40,874 bases of DNA from Desulfurivibrionaceae bacterium (GTDB lineage: Bacteria > Desulfobacterota > Desulfobulbia > Desulfobulbales > VMSU01): NCBI GenBank assembly GCA_030145275.1, contig JAQYVV010000027.1, positions 1 to 40,874 of the forward strand, read 5' to 3'. Position numbers and translations under genes: made by a program. Positions 15,892-25,800 of this stretch are shown here, in pieces. The notes beneath the pieces are model-generated. The model worked only from the letters and a program-made list of their open reading frames with translations, made no database searches and was not told the DNA's origin. Every line of letters begins with the position of its first letter. Position 1 is the stretch's first letter.

Positions 15892-16473
15892 TTGGTTACC
15901 AGAAAAGAGAGAAGTCTGCGAAAAGAGATCCGCCACAGGACCGAAAAGCGTTACGAAAAACACCGGCGCCGCAACCTGGTAGAGGCAAAACCTGGGGAGC
16001 TGAATTTTGTTGTGGTCCTTGATAACCTGAAGGCGTCTTTTAATATCGGTAAAATTTTCAGAAGTGCTGATGCCTTTGGCGCCGCTGAGGTGCACTTGGT
16101 GGGCAATCATTTTTTTGACCCAGGCCCTGCCAAGGGGTCTTTTAAAAAAGTTCCGGCCCTGTTTTATGAAAATTTTGGCCAATGTTATGATAATTTGAGT
16201 GCAAGAGGCTACTCTCTTTTTACCCTGGAACCGGAGAAAGGAACCTTGCTGCATAAAACCAAGTTCCCAGAAAAGAGTGCCTTTATCATGGGACATGAGG
16301 AGTTTGGCATTAGCTTTGATCCGAGTGATTATCCTGATATAGGGGCCATTGCCATTGAACAGCTTGGCAATGTACAGAGCTTAAATGTCAGTGTTGCGGC
16401 CTCTATTGTTATGTATGAATATTTTCGCCAGTATAGAAAGGGAGCAGGGGGAAAGTTGAAAGCTGAAAGTTAA
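15892..16473 (+). CDS. SpoU-family RNA 2'-O-methyltransferase
   Basis: A 193-residue SPOUT methyltransferase that should modify rRNA or tRNA ribose with S-adenosylmethionine. The three motifs are visible: FNIGKIFRSADAFGAAEV (motif 1), FIMGHEEFGIS (motif 2) and LGNVQSLNVSVAASIVMYEY (motif 3), the last two forming the trefoil-knot cofactor site. The basic N-terminus (about 1-30) may bind RNA. The start is a TTG at 15892, 8 bp after AGGGGAG; no better start exists. The last residues, KLKAES, are encoded by a GTTGAAAGCTGAAAGTT repeat, so the natural C-terminus has been extended or replaced by a dispersed repeat. The RNA target cannot be stated. Confidence 0.88.
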   Translation: MVTRKERSLRKEIRHRTEKRYEKHRRRNLVEAKPGELNFVVVLDNLKASFNIGKIFRSADAFGAAEVHLVGNHFFDPGPAKGSFKKVPALFYENFGQCYDNLSARGYSLFTLEPEKGTLLHKTKFPEKSAFIMGHEEFGISFDPSDYPDIGAIAIEQLGNVQSLNVSVAASIVMYEYFRQYRKGAGGKLKAES

Positions 16474-16595
16474 TGTCGGTTTTGGTATTTCCTCTTCTGC
16501 CGAGCTGGGATGCACTATTTTGTTTGACAGGAGCAGGATGGCTGGAATAAAAGAAGTGAATAATTTTAATTTACAAGAATAACTTGAGGTGGGAT

Positions 16596-16898
16596 ATGTA
16601 TAGCAAAAAACCGGAAGAAGCCAGAGGCATGCTCTACAAAAAAGTGAAGACAAAGCCTATCCGGGTAAAGGTCATTCTGAGTGATGGGACAAAGGTTGAG
16701 GGGTGTTTTCATCAGCCCCCCAGTCTACGTCTTACTGACACGCTCAACCGCCACACCACAGATAATCCCTTTCTTGCCGTGACCGATGCTCATATTACCC
16801 TGGCCAACGGCGAATATCTCCAATATAAATTTTTCAGCCTCAACAGGGCCATGATTGTCTGTTGTTTCCCGCTTGAAGATGAGGTTTCTGTACTGTAG
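16596..16898 (+). CDS. Small protein of unknown function
   Basis: A 100-residue protein. The ATG at 16596 is preceded by GAGG at 6 bp; a TTG at 16584 in the same frame is rejected because it overlaps this site. The N-terminus is basic, followed by VKVILSDGTKVEGCFHQPP and RLTDTLNR, then alternating hydrophobic strands up to the acidic end. The G-T-x-V-E-G and R-[LS]-x-D-x-L-N pattern resembles small beta-rich domains that occur in many deltaproteobacteria, but I cannot name a function. It follows the SpoU gene by about 120 bp and is probably part of that transcript or independent. There is no signal peptide. Confidence 0.65.
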   Translation: MYSKKPEEARGMLYKKVKTKPIRVKVILSDGTKVEGCFHQPPSLRLTDTLNRHTTDNPFLAVTDAHITLANGEYLQYKFFSLNRAMIVCCFPLEDEVSVL

Positions 16899-17467
16899 TC
16901 TAGCTCTGTTCTTAAATTAGGCCACCTTGAAAAATTGCCTTTTGAGCTGAGCACTTTTCATTTTAATTCCTCCTCTGAGTCTTATTGCTTCGGTGGTTAA
17001 ATAGTTAGGTTCTAATACCTTTATTTCATGTCACTAAAAAGCAGCTCTGGATTCCGGCTAAAAACATGCCGGAATGACGTTATCATTGAGTATGCCGTCA
17101 TCCCCGAATGTTTTTATCGGGGATCCAGGAAGGTTGTTTTTCTGCTGCCAAATATGCTTCTTTTTATTAGATATATAGTCACCGGGGCAATACCTTCCCT
17201 GACCTCAACCCAAAATCTAATTTTTCAAGGCACCCATTAGTTAATCTAACTTTTACTAACTTCGCAGTATATTGTTTGTCTATACCCGGGCTAAATGTCT
17301 TATTGTATTACATCTGCTTAAAACTTGAAAATTTCAAAGAGGCTTTTTCAAGTGTCTAGTGGTATCATTAGTTAGTTTGCCTGGGATATTGGCTTTCTGT
17401 AACGCATTGATATTATATGTTATATGTTTTTAAACTAGCATTTGGAAAAACAATATAGTACCTTTTT
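16899..17467. other. Intergenic region with REP-like repeat
   Basis: About 570 bp without a supported gene. An inverted pair of 33-nt units lies at 17047-17079 and 17096-17128; each unit is itself a small hairpin (ATTCCGGC...GCCGGAAT and TCCCCGA...TCGGGGA). Otherwise the DNA is AT-rich and must contain the promoter of the sensor kinase to the right, which I could not place with confidence. Confidence 0.5.
17047..17128. repeat. REP-like nested inverted repeat
   Basis: The left unit begins CTGGATTCCGGC and ends CCGGAATGACG. The right unit is its imperfect reverse complement, starting CGTCATCCCCGA and ending GGGGATCCAG. The mismatches are compensated inside each unit, so both remain perfect small hairpins. 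A related unit lies at 7556-7588 inside the 252-bp element. Such CTGGAT...ATGACG units are common dispersed repeats in proteobacteria. Confidence 0.75.
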
Positions 17468-17509
17468 TTGAATAGTTTGGCAAAAAAGATAGGCAGGGGG
17501 AGCGTATCA

Positions 17510-19786
17510 TTGCTTGAACATATTCTGGATATTTTAGCTCAGTTTGGGGCCGGTGGCGGTAACCCGGAAAACTTGGCTGTTCGTTTTCTCCTGGCCGCTT
17601 TCTTCTGGGCAGTCCTTGCCATGGCCTCTATATCACAATGGCACAAGGGGAAAAACAAGAAAGACCTCTACGTAAGCTATGCCGCCATCTTCGGACTGGC
17701 CCGTGAATTAATTATGTTTTGTCTGGAAGATCTGGCTCTCAGACAGGTTTTTCCCCTAGCGATTACGCATCTTTACTATCCACCCATTGACCATGCCCTG
17801 ACTCAGGCAAGTTATGTCGCCATTGGCTATGCCTTCCTCTATTATTTCCATGGTGATTTGAAATCCACCACCTTTTACCGCAACATTGGGTTCGTTTCAG
17901 TTGTTCTTCTTTTCGGCATAGTCTTTCCTACCTGGCAAAATTTTCTCAGCGCCAATCCGCAGCTAAAATTTGGGGCCTACCCCGGCGATATCTGGCTCCA
18001 CGTTTACATGGCTCTGTTAACCGGCTTTCCACTCCTTGTCTTTGCCAGGCTTTATCTACGGTTAAAGGCTAGGATTGCAGTCCCTCTGCTCATTGGTTTC
18101 TCCTTCTTTTTCTTAGACGACTTTCTGCAGATTTTTTGCCTTGCTGAGGCAGAACTCCACAAAGCCATCTATGCACCAATCCGTCATAACCTCCACATCT
18201 GGGCAATCCCCTGCTTTATTCTGGTCTATTGGAAGGATCAGCTCGGCAGGGTGGTTAAGGCAAAGATTCAGGCCGAACGGGAACGTGCAAAATCAGAGGC
18301 CATCATTGCCGCTTTGAGTGATGGTTTGAGCATTATCGACTCTAACTATCAAATTACCTACCAAAACCCCAGTCATCTGCAATTGGTTGGGGTGAAGAGG
18401 GGAGAATATTGCTATCAGGTCATGGATAAACAAGATGAGGTCTGCGCTGACTGTCCGGCTAGTCAAACCTTCATGGATGGCGAAATCCGCACGGTTGAAA
18501 AGACTTTGGCCCACCGGGAAATGACCATGGAGGTCACTACCTCTCCCATGAAAGATAGGGAGGGAAAAGTTACGGAGGTCGTTGAGATTATCCGTGATAT
18601 TACTGCAAGGAAACTTTTGGAGAAACAGTTCGGTGAGGCGCAGCGTATTGAGGCCGTGGGTCGTCTGACCGGCGGCGTGGCCCACGATTTCAACAACTTG
18701 CTCACCGCCATGTTCATGAACTGCGATATCCTACAGCTGGATCAGTCTCTGCCCGAGTCAGCCAAGGGAAATATTAATGAAATCTATGCTCTGGCCCATC
18801 GGGCCGCCTCACTCACCAACCAGTTGCTGGTCTATAGCAGAAAACAGATCATCCAGTCCAAGCCGCTGGATCTCAATCAGGTTGTCGGCGGCATTGAAAA
18901 TATGCTCAGGCGCGTGATTGGCGAAAACATTGATTTTAGCATCCGCCTTGGTGAGGGGATTGGGCCCATTTTTGCTGATAATGGACAACTGGAACAGGTC
19001 ATCATGAATCTGATCGTCAATGCGCGGGACGCTCTTGAGGTATCCTCCGGCAAGATAAGCATTTCGACCCACACCGTCACCATGCCCGGCAAGGAGCCGG
19101 GACAGGTTCCCTATAAGGTTGTCCGCTTGACGGTGCGCGACAATGGCTGCGGCATGCCCCCAGATATTCAAAGTAAAATATTTGACCCCTTCTATACCAC
19201 CAAAGAGGTAGGTAAGGGCACAGGGCTTGGACTCTCCACAGTATATGGCATTGTCAGTAAGCTGGATGGTGAGATTGAGGTGGAGAGCAGGCCAGATGAG
19301 GGAACCGCCTTCCATATCAGCTTTAAACAGTTGGAAAATCAAGCGGTTGCGGAAGAAGAGCAGATGAGCTCTGCCCACGGGGCAGATATGTCGACTGGCA
19401 CGGGAACTATCCTGCTGGCCGAAGATGAAGAGATCATTAGAAAAATGCTGTATAATCAACTGACGAAAAGTGGCTATACGGTGCTGTTGGCCAAGAATGG
19501 TTTAGAGGCCTTGGAAATCGGCGCTAAAAAAGACATAGCCATTGATTTGCTGCTCTCCGATATTGTTATGCCTAAGCTCAGTGGCATAGAGCTGGCAGAA
19601 AAACTGCGCCAGAGCAGACCGGACTTAAAAGTACTCTTCATGACTGGCTATACCGAGGATATCTTAAATGATCATGGCACCTTGGATCCAGATATCAACC
19701 TGATCAACAAACCTTTCACACCCGACAAACTGCTCCAGGAAATCGTAAATATTCGGCAACACTCCAGCTGTGCTCGATCAGGCTGA
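17510..19786 (+). CDS. Membrane PAS hybrid histidine kinase with receiver domain
   Basis: A sensor kinase of about 758 residues. The first 250 residues hold some seven hydrophobic segments, an integral-membrane sensor. A PAS domain (about 265-365) has the cysteine pattern CYQVMDKQDEVCADCP, then a kinase core with the phosphorylated histidine in GGVAHDFNNLLTA, the N box IMNLIVNARDAL and the ATP lids DNGCGMPP and GKGTGLGLS. A C-terminal receiver has its acceptor aspartate in LLLSDIVMPK. TTG at 17510 is preferred because CAGGGGGAG lies 7 bp upstream; an in-frame TTG at 17468 lacks a ribosome site. The last residues (SSCARSG) are encoded by a hairpin repeat. No separate regulator gene is adjacent, so its output is unknown. 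Confidence 0.85.
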   Translation: MLEHILDILAQFGAGGGNPENLAVRFLLAAFFWAVLAMASISQWHKGKNKKDLYVSYAAIFGLARELIMFCLEDLALRQVFPLAITHLYYPPIDHALTQASYVAIGYAFLYYFHGDLKSTTFYRNIGFVSVVLLFGIVFPTWQNFLSANPQLKFGAYPGDIWLHVYMALLTGFPLLVFARLYLRLKARIAVPLLIGFSFFFLDDFLQIFCLAEAELHKAIYAPIRHNLHIWAIPCFILVYWKDQLGRVVKAKIQAERERAKSEAIIAALSDGLSIIDSNYQITYQNPSHLQLVGVKRGEYCYQVMDKQDEVCADCPASQTFMDGEIRTVEKTLAHREMTMEVTTSPMKDREGKVTEVVEIIRDITARKLLEKQFGEAQRIEAVGRLTGGVAHDFNNLLTAMFMNCDILQLDQSLPESAKGNINEIYALAHRAASLTNQLLVYSRKQIIQSKPLDLNQVVGGIENMLRRVIGENIDFSIRLGEGIGPIFADNGQLEQVIMNLIVNARDALEVSSGKISISTHTVTMPGKEPGQVPYKVVRLTVRDNGCGMPPDIQSKIFDPFYTTKEVGKGTGLGLSTVYGIVSKLDGEIEVESRPDEGTAFHISFKQLENQAVAEEEQMSSAHGADMSTGTGTILLAEDEEIIRKMLYNQLTKSGYTVLLAKNGLEALEIGAKKDIAIDLLLSDIVMPKLSGIELAEKLRQSRPDLKVLFMTGYTEDILNDHGTLDPDINLINKPFTPDKLLQEIVNIRQHSSCARSG

Positions 19787-19833
19787 CTCACGTAGAACTA
19801 CTACGCTTCGCCAACCTGATCGAACACATCTGA
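19764..19833. terminator. Hairpin repeat at the end of the hybrid kinase gene
   Basis: TGTGCTCGATCAGG (19769-19782) pairs with CCTGATCGAACACA (19815-19828), one G-T or mismatch position apart from perfect, and an inner CGTAG/CTACG pair closes around AACTA. The kinase stop codon is at 19784-19786, inside the stem. It shares CAGCTGTGC and CACATCTGA with the IS66-like elements and probably ends transcription. Confidence 0.65.
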
Positions 19834-19953
19834 AGCGTTGTCAAATATTTACAGGAAATCCAATATATTTTGTAAAGTTCTGCTAACTTATAGTTATAAT
19901 TCGGTGGTTTTACTATATCCGGGCATTGGCTTGAAGTTACAAGTTCAGCAGCC

Positions 19954-20757
19954 TCACAAAGTCAGGACTTTAATGCTTTTTTGCGGTACAAAACCCTTTC
20001 TGCCGTCATTTATTCGAACCTGATACCATTCATCCATAAGAGATAGCACTTCCAGGCTGGAGCCGCCAGCGAACGGACGTGGTGTTATTGGCGCGAACTC
20101 GCTTCCTGCTCCGCGTCTGACGTCTGCGCTTTGCATGAGAATGCCTACGTGTTTGGGATTGTAATATTCTAGTCCAATACTCAGGCTGAGACAGAGGAGG
20201 GCCAGGGAGGTGAGTATGGCTGTGTAACGTATGGTTATATTAGGCTTTATAATTAGCCAAGCGATACTTGTAGCGGCAAGCAGTGCAAAGAAAATTAAAA
20301 TATGAATTCGCTGGTTGGTACTCAATTTGTAATGGAATATGAGGGTGTTTTCCAATAGGGCATTGGACTCAAGGTCAACAGCATTTTTTCTTTTTGCAAG
20401 GGCGATAGCAAGGTTTGCCTGTATCTTATCACTTTTAGGTAGCAGTTTGCTGCCGAGCCGGTAGTAGAATATTGCCTCTTCGTTTTGTCCCAGGTTAAAA
20501 TAACAGTTGCCGATATTGTAATTTAGCAGGCCGTTTTGTTTTCCATTCTCTTTCATCTTGTTATACTGGACAAGGTACAACTGCAGGGCCTTTTCAAGGG
20601 CCTGTTCCCTCTCGCCAATTGTCTTGGCTGCAAGTCCCTGGTGGTAAGATGAGAGGGCGTCAACCGCTTCTGCCCGGGCTTGAGACGTGAGGTTCAGGAC
20701 GAATATAAAGAGGAGGACCGCTATAAGGACGGTAAAATGTTGTATTGTTAGCCGCAT
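19954..20757 (-). CDS. batE: BatE-like TPR and SH3-domain membrane protein
   Basis: A 267-residue protein with an N-terminal signal anchor (about 8-29). A TPR region follows (about 40-125, including YNIGNCYFNLGQNEEAIFYY), then two membrane segments (about 153-195). A C-terminal bacterial SH3-like domain contains ADVRRGAGSEF and LEVLSLMDEWYQVRI. This order is that of BatE in Bat (Bacteroides aerotolerance-type) operons. The role is poorly defined; the operon is linked to cell-envelope integrity and stress tolerance, with the SH3 domain facing the periplasm. Its ATG lies inside the end of batD (10-bp overlap), so it is translationally coupled and is the last gene of the operon. Confidence 0.85.
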   Translation of the reverse strand: MRLTIQHFTVLIAVLLFIFVLNLTSQARAEAVDALSSYHQGLAAKTIGEREQALEKALQLYLVQYNKMKENGKQNGLLNYNIGNCYFNLGQNEEAIFYYRLGSKLLPKSDKIQANLAIALAKRKNAVDLESNALLENTLIFHYKLSTNQRIHILIFFALLAATSIAWLIIKPNITIRYTAILTSLALLCLSLSIGLEYYNPKHVGILMQSADVRRGAGSEFAPITPRPFAGGSSLEVLSLMDEWYQVRINDGRKGFVPQKSIKVLTL

Positions 20758-22685
20758 TTTTTTAAGACCTCTTTGGCTTCTTCTACCAGACGCAGTGCCT
20801 CTTCCTGCTTAAGAGCTGATGAACCATAGCGATGCTGGTCAACTTTTTCGATGAGATCCATAAGTTTTTCTATCATGTCCGCGTCGATCTTTTTTTCGTT
20901 GCTAACGGCAAGCAAGGTCTCCTTGTTCAGATAGGGAAGGGTGCATTTGTAGCGCTCTTCCAGGAATTGATGGATTCCTCGTCCCAGTTCGGCACAGAGT
21001 AAAGAGAGATTTGAGTCGCTGCTTGAAAGAGGTTCAATACCTGCCTCGAAAGTTTTGTATGCCTTCTTGGCGCGGGAATTAGCACTCTTTTCCGCACTGA
21101 TGTCGCGTCCTTTGAAGAGGGTGAAAAGATAGAAAAGAAAGACCCCGGCCACAGGCAGAAGAGCAAATGTAAGTTGTCCATAGACTGGGGCATGATTCAT
21201 CTTTGTTTCATCCGAGGCTACGTTATCGCTTATCTGGATGAGTGGTGGCAGTTGCGGTTTCAGCTGCTGCTCTTGGTAAATATCTGCAGCCCTTGGAGTT
21301 GTGGTTCCGTCTGGGGCATTTGGGTTGAAAAGTTCTTGTGGCTCCTGACTTTCAGCTGGTGCAGTGCCAAAATCAGTTATTTTGGCTGGGGCGGTGGCAT
21401 CAAATACCTGGATTGGAATGGGCTCGGAGTGGACGGTTACATATTTTCTGGAAGCGAGGTTGAAATAGGTAAAAGGTATTGCCGGGATCTCTTTGACGGT
21501 TTTTGATTTTACCCGCAAACGGACAGAAAAGGATTTCATCGTTTTGTCTTCATTAACCTCGCCAACCACGGGTTCGTTACTGACAATGAAATAGTCGGTT
21601 ATTTTTGGCTCTCTGTCGATGGGCGGGCTTTTGACAAATTCCCATGTTCCTCTCCCGGATATATCAACAAGCAGAGTGATGGGGTCGCCCACCCTGATGG
21701 CTGTATCACTGCTTGGCGTTACCTTTATTTTAAAACTGCCGATAGCTCCGTTAAATGAAGGCGGTACGTTTTCTTGAGGCAGCTCATGAACTACAATTTG
21801 TAAAGGAGTACTGTCGGCAAAAACAGGCTTGGTCTCCCTGGTGACGTCATAACCGAAGAAAAGTGAGGGCTGCCGATATGTTCGTCCTGTTTCCACCACC
21901 ATTTTGAGGGAATTTTCAAAGTTAAATTCACCATGATTCATGATTCTGAATTTGAGATGAAAGGTAAGAGAATTGTATCGCTTGCCCTTAAACATTTCTG
22001 TTGCCTGCTGCTGTTTTATGAGCTGCCGCTGAGCGTTTATAAGCAGTTCAAAATCAGGATTTTCCTCCGCTAACAGATCAAAGCTAAGGTTTTTCAGGAT
22101 GGGCAGGGTGATATTCTCAATGGCAGGGGAGCCTTTGAAATTACGATACAGGATTTTGCATTCCAGATCGATAATCTGGGAGGGGTAGTAGTAGGCCTGC
22201 GGGTTCTTGACCTGCACCAAAAACTGCAGGTCGTCTGAAGTAGGTTTTTCGCTAACCGTAAAGCTGAGGGCTTTGGCCTTGTACTTTTTATCCCCCACTG
22301 CAATTGTAAATGCGGGAATCTCTAAAGTTCCTACCTGATCTCCAGGTAGGGTAAATATATAATTTTTCAGCAGCCCGTTAGAACTTTGCACCGTCTTGCC
22401 GTTGATGATCATGGTGAAAGAACTACTGCTCCTACTGTTTATCTCGTAGGGTATCGGCGCCCCGTTGTATTGCACCTGTGATACGTCAATTAACTCATCA
22501 TCACTATCAACCTCGAACTTGATCGCAAAAGCAAGATCTTCTCCAACAATTGCTTCCCCTTTGAGGATCTCGACCTCAACGGCACCCGCCAAAGCAAAAC
22601 AGGGGAGCCCCAGCAAGAGGAACACCTGTAGAAGTGCTGCGTAAACCCATACAGGTTTATGAGAAAAAAAAGTTCTGTTTGTCAT
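20748..22685 (-). CDS. batD: BatD-like periplasmic protein
   Basis: A 645-residue protein with a signal peptide (hydrophobic at about 12-33, ending ALAGA). Its large periplasmic part is rich in beta strands, with repeated immunoglobulin-like stretches such as VEVEILKGEAIVGEDLAFAI and GSFKIKVTPSSDTAIRVGDP. One membrane helix follows near residues 502-522, then a cytoplasmic helical tail. This matches BatD (oxygen-tolerance protein), which is thought to work with the VWA proteins BatA and BatB at the membrane. It ends inside batE and lies 125 bp downstream of the large TPR gene; that gap contains a GTTGAAAG-type repeat, and an internal promoter cannot be excluded. Confidence 0.88.
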   Translation of the reverse strand: MTNRTFFSHKPVWVYAALLQVFLLLGLPCFALAGAVEVEILKGEAIVGEDLAFAIKFEVDSDDELIDVSQVQYNGAPIPYEINSRSSSSFTMIINGKTVQSSNGLLKNYIFTLPGDQVGTLEIPAFTIAVGDKKYKAKALSFTVSEKPTSDDLQFLVQVKNPQAYYYPSQIIDLECKILYRNFKGSPAIENITLPILKNLSFDLLAEENPDFELLINAQRQLIKQQQATEMFKGKRYNSLTFHLKFRIMNHGEFNFENSLKMVVETGRTYRQPSLFFGYDVTRETKPVFADSTPLQIVVHELPQENVPPSFNGAIGSFKIKVTPSSDTAIRVGDPITLLVDISGRGTWEFVKSPPIDREPKITDYFIVSNEPVVGEVNEDKTMKSFSVRLRVKSKTVKEIPAIPFTYFNLASRKYVTVHSEPIPIQVFDATAPAKITDFGTAPAESQEPQELFNPNAPDGTTTPRAADIYQEQQLKPQLPPLIQISDNVASDETKMNHAPVYGQLTFALLPVAGVFLFYLFTLFKGRDISAEKSANSRAKKAYKTFEAGIEPLSSSDSNLSLLCAELGRGIHQFLEERYKCTLPYLNKETLLAVSNEKKIDADMIEKLMDLIEKVDQHRYGSSALKQEEALRLVEEAKEVLKKCG

Positions 22686-22810
22686 TGTATTTCATTTTAT
22701 GAAATTTGTTATAATAGAGCCTGCAGAGTAAGCCCCATTTTTTCTGCTAAACCGTCGTCAACCGTCAGATAAGACTTCGACTTTTGTCTTTCAACTTGCA
22801 ACTTTTCTTT

Positions 22811-25800
22811 TTACCAAGGCCGTGGCGTATTAAACGATTTCCCACCTGGAGCCGCCTTAACTTCCTGCTGTTTTTCATCCTGTTGATTCAATTGTTCCAA
22901 GAGTTCCCGGGCCTCACTGGCGGTTAGTTCCAGGGGCTTTTGCGGCTTATTTTCACCCTGTCCGCCTTGGTCGTTCTGGCCCTGCTCCCCATTTTGTTCT
23001 TGTTTTTCCTGCTCGCCGTCTTCCTGCTTATCTTCGTTCTTTTCGTCACCCTTTTCTTCATCTTTATTTTTAAGAAGGTCAAGAGCTTCCTGGAGAAGGG
23101 CAATGATTTCCTGATGTTTTTCAAAGGTGTTGTGGAACTCGCCAACGGCCATAAAAGAGCTGCTTATCTGTATTTGTTCCTGGGCCGCATCTACTTTTTC
23201 AATTGCCTTTTTTAATTGAGCTGGATCAATCTGGCCGCTGCCGGGCTGGGCCGGGTTTGCCTGGGGAGATTGACCGTGGGTCGGGATCTCTGCCATACCA
23301 ACGGTTTGTTCCAGCGCCTCTTTTCCTCTTTGGGCGATTTCGTTGATATCTTCCTGGCTGGCGGCGAGAAAGCCGTTTACCTGCTTTGCATTACCGTTTA
23401 CGGTCAGGGCTTCATTGGCAAAGCGGCTTTGAGCCTCCAGCTTTTTCTGGAGGCTCAGGGCAAGATGCAGGGCTTTTTCTCCTTCGTCTGGTTGGTCCTG
23501 GAAGGCAAGCTGGGCCTTGTCGATGCAGCCGCCCATCTCTTTGAAAAGAAGTTCTGTAAGTTGAAACCTATTTTCCTGCATGAGGGAAGAGCCAACTTTT
23601 CCCTGCTCTACAAAACGCTGCATGAGGGAGGCTGCTTTTTTTCTTCTGTTTAGCGGTGCTGAGTAGGCCTCCTGCTGTTCTTTGTTGTCCTGGCTGGCAA
23701 GAGATTTTTCAAGGTCACTGAAATATTGATTAAGGAGTTTTTGCAGGCTTTGGGCCTGCTTGAGGTCGAGCTTGTAAGTTTTAAGGACAATGTCACTGTT
23801 GTCTGTGTTCAGTGGAAGAAGTTCCGTCAGGTTTTTATGCAGGTTTTTGCTTCTCTCAAAAGAGATAGAAAGAGCAAGGTCAGGGGAGAAGATGAGAAGG
23901 GTATTGAGCAGTTCTCTGCGAAAGAGATGTGCCGCTGCAGCAAGTTCAACACTGTTCTGCCGGCTTATATCTTTGCTTCGTGCTGACTCATAATTTTTCC
24001 AGGCAGTCGAGACCCTAGTTGTCTGTTTAGAGATGTTTATTGTGAGGACCTGAAGCCCGCCTTTCTGGTCATTTTGGCTGGACGCATCGCCCTTTTTTTC
24101 CAGGAAGGTCTGAATGTTTTTTAGTTGGAAGAGTATCATTTCCATCTGGTTCGCACCTGGACCTTGTCGCAAATGGGCTTCTCTCTGTAGGTTTATGTCT
24201 TTTAAATTGTCGGAACTGTCCAGACGGTCTGCAAGCATGTCCACATTTTTAATTAGGGAGGCAAGGCTCTGATCAAGAGGAGTTTGCATATGCTTATACC
24301 AGGCGAAGCTTTGTGCGGCTTTTACATTTTGTTCTTCAAAAGATGGTATTGTTTCTGCCTCTATGGCGGTATTAGCATTTGAGATTTTTTCTGATAGCTG
24401 TTTGTTTTTCGACAGCAGTTCATCGATGCAAAGGAGTACAACTTCAGCAAAGGCTTTCTGGAAGATCTTTTCAAGGTCCACAATGTCTTGCTCAGATGGG
24501 AGGACAGTTTCTTCATCGTTCCCCAGGCTGGCGGTGGATTTTTTTGTTTCCTCAGGTTCTTCTCTCAGTGCCTCTTGCATCTGGGTCAGGTAGAAGTTTA
24601 TCTTGGTAAGGGCATCGCCTGCGGCCATGTTTTTACTCTTGGCCAGGTTGAATCTTTTCTGGATGGCGATTTGGGACTGCCCAGTTTTTCCTTTAATTTC
24701 TGATAATTGTGCCGCCTGTTGGAGCAGTAATTCTGTCGAACCTAGTTCAGAAAGCAGGGAGAAGTAGGTGGAAAGGGCGGGGTCCGCGTTTTTCAGGAAA
24801 CTGCTCAGATCCTGGAGCAGGCCGATCATTTCGGTGATATTCTGCCAGGCTTCAAGTGGTGTCCCACGGTTCAATCCGTCCAAAATCCATTCGTCCAGGG
24901 CGGCGGCTTGCTCCACAGCATCTCTGAGCTTTACAGCAGTTTGCAGCTGATTTTGAAGTTCTGTGTCGTTTGCTGTGTCTGGATGCTGACTAGGGGGAGA
25001 AGGTGAGCCCGGTTGTTGGGGCTGATTTGCTTTCAGGTTGTCAATTTCAGTTTGTATCTTCTCTTCTTCTTTGGCGGCCATGTTTTTAAGGGCCAGGATA
25101 TCTTCACGGTAATCCCTTTGATACTCCGCCATTATTTTTAAGTTGAAGTTCAGAATATCATTATCAATAGAGTTCAGGTAGGCCTTTTCAAGTTGCGGCA
25201 GGAGGGATACTTGAGTTTGTAAAAGTTCTGCTATGCCATCTTCTAGTTTAAGGTTCTTTCTCTCAATTTCACGGATATTTTCCAAGGTTGCGGCCCACAC
25301 CTCCCTGGTCAAGGCCCAATTTTGACGAGCGAAGAGGCCGGCTTTTTCAAGGCTGTTACCTTCTGCTATACTTATTTCCCGTTCTGATTCCAGTGCTTTT
25401 CGGTACATGTCAAGAGCACGATCTAAAAAAACGAGACGCTCTTTAAGGATATCTATCGGTTTTTTTGTTTCATCTTCTTTTTTTTGTAAGGCAATTTCGC
25501 GATATGTATTGCCGGTGTTAAAATAGAGACTCCCTAATATTTTTCGCGGTGGCCTCTTTTGAAGAGCCTCTTGGTAGAGAGTTAAAGCCTCGTCGTATTT
25601 TTCTATTTTGTGAAGCACATTCGCCTTGTTATACATAAGGGCAGTCTCTTCCGGTTCTTTTTCCAGGGCCTCAGAATAGAAACTGTCGGCCTTGTTAAAG
25701 TCACCACGGTCGAAGGCCTCGTTGCCGAGAGTTGCCAGCTCTTTGACGCTTTTCTCGGCCGTAAAGGCCGGGGTCGGAAGCATGAGGAGAAGCATGAAAA

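Noticed and set aside
17028..17240. Open frame of 70 codons before the hybrid kinase
   Set aside because: It is made mostly of the REP-like repeat at 17047-17128 and has no ribosome site or recognisable protein features.
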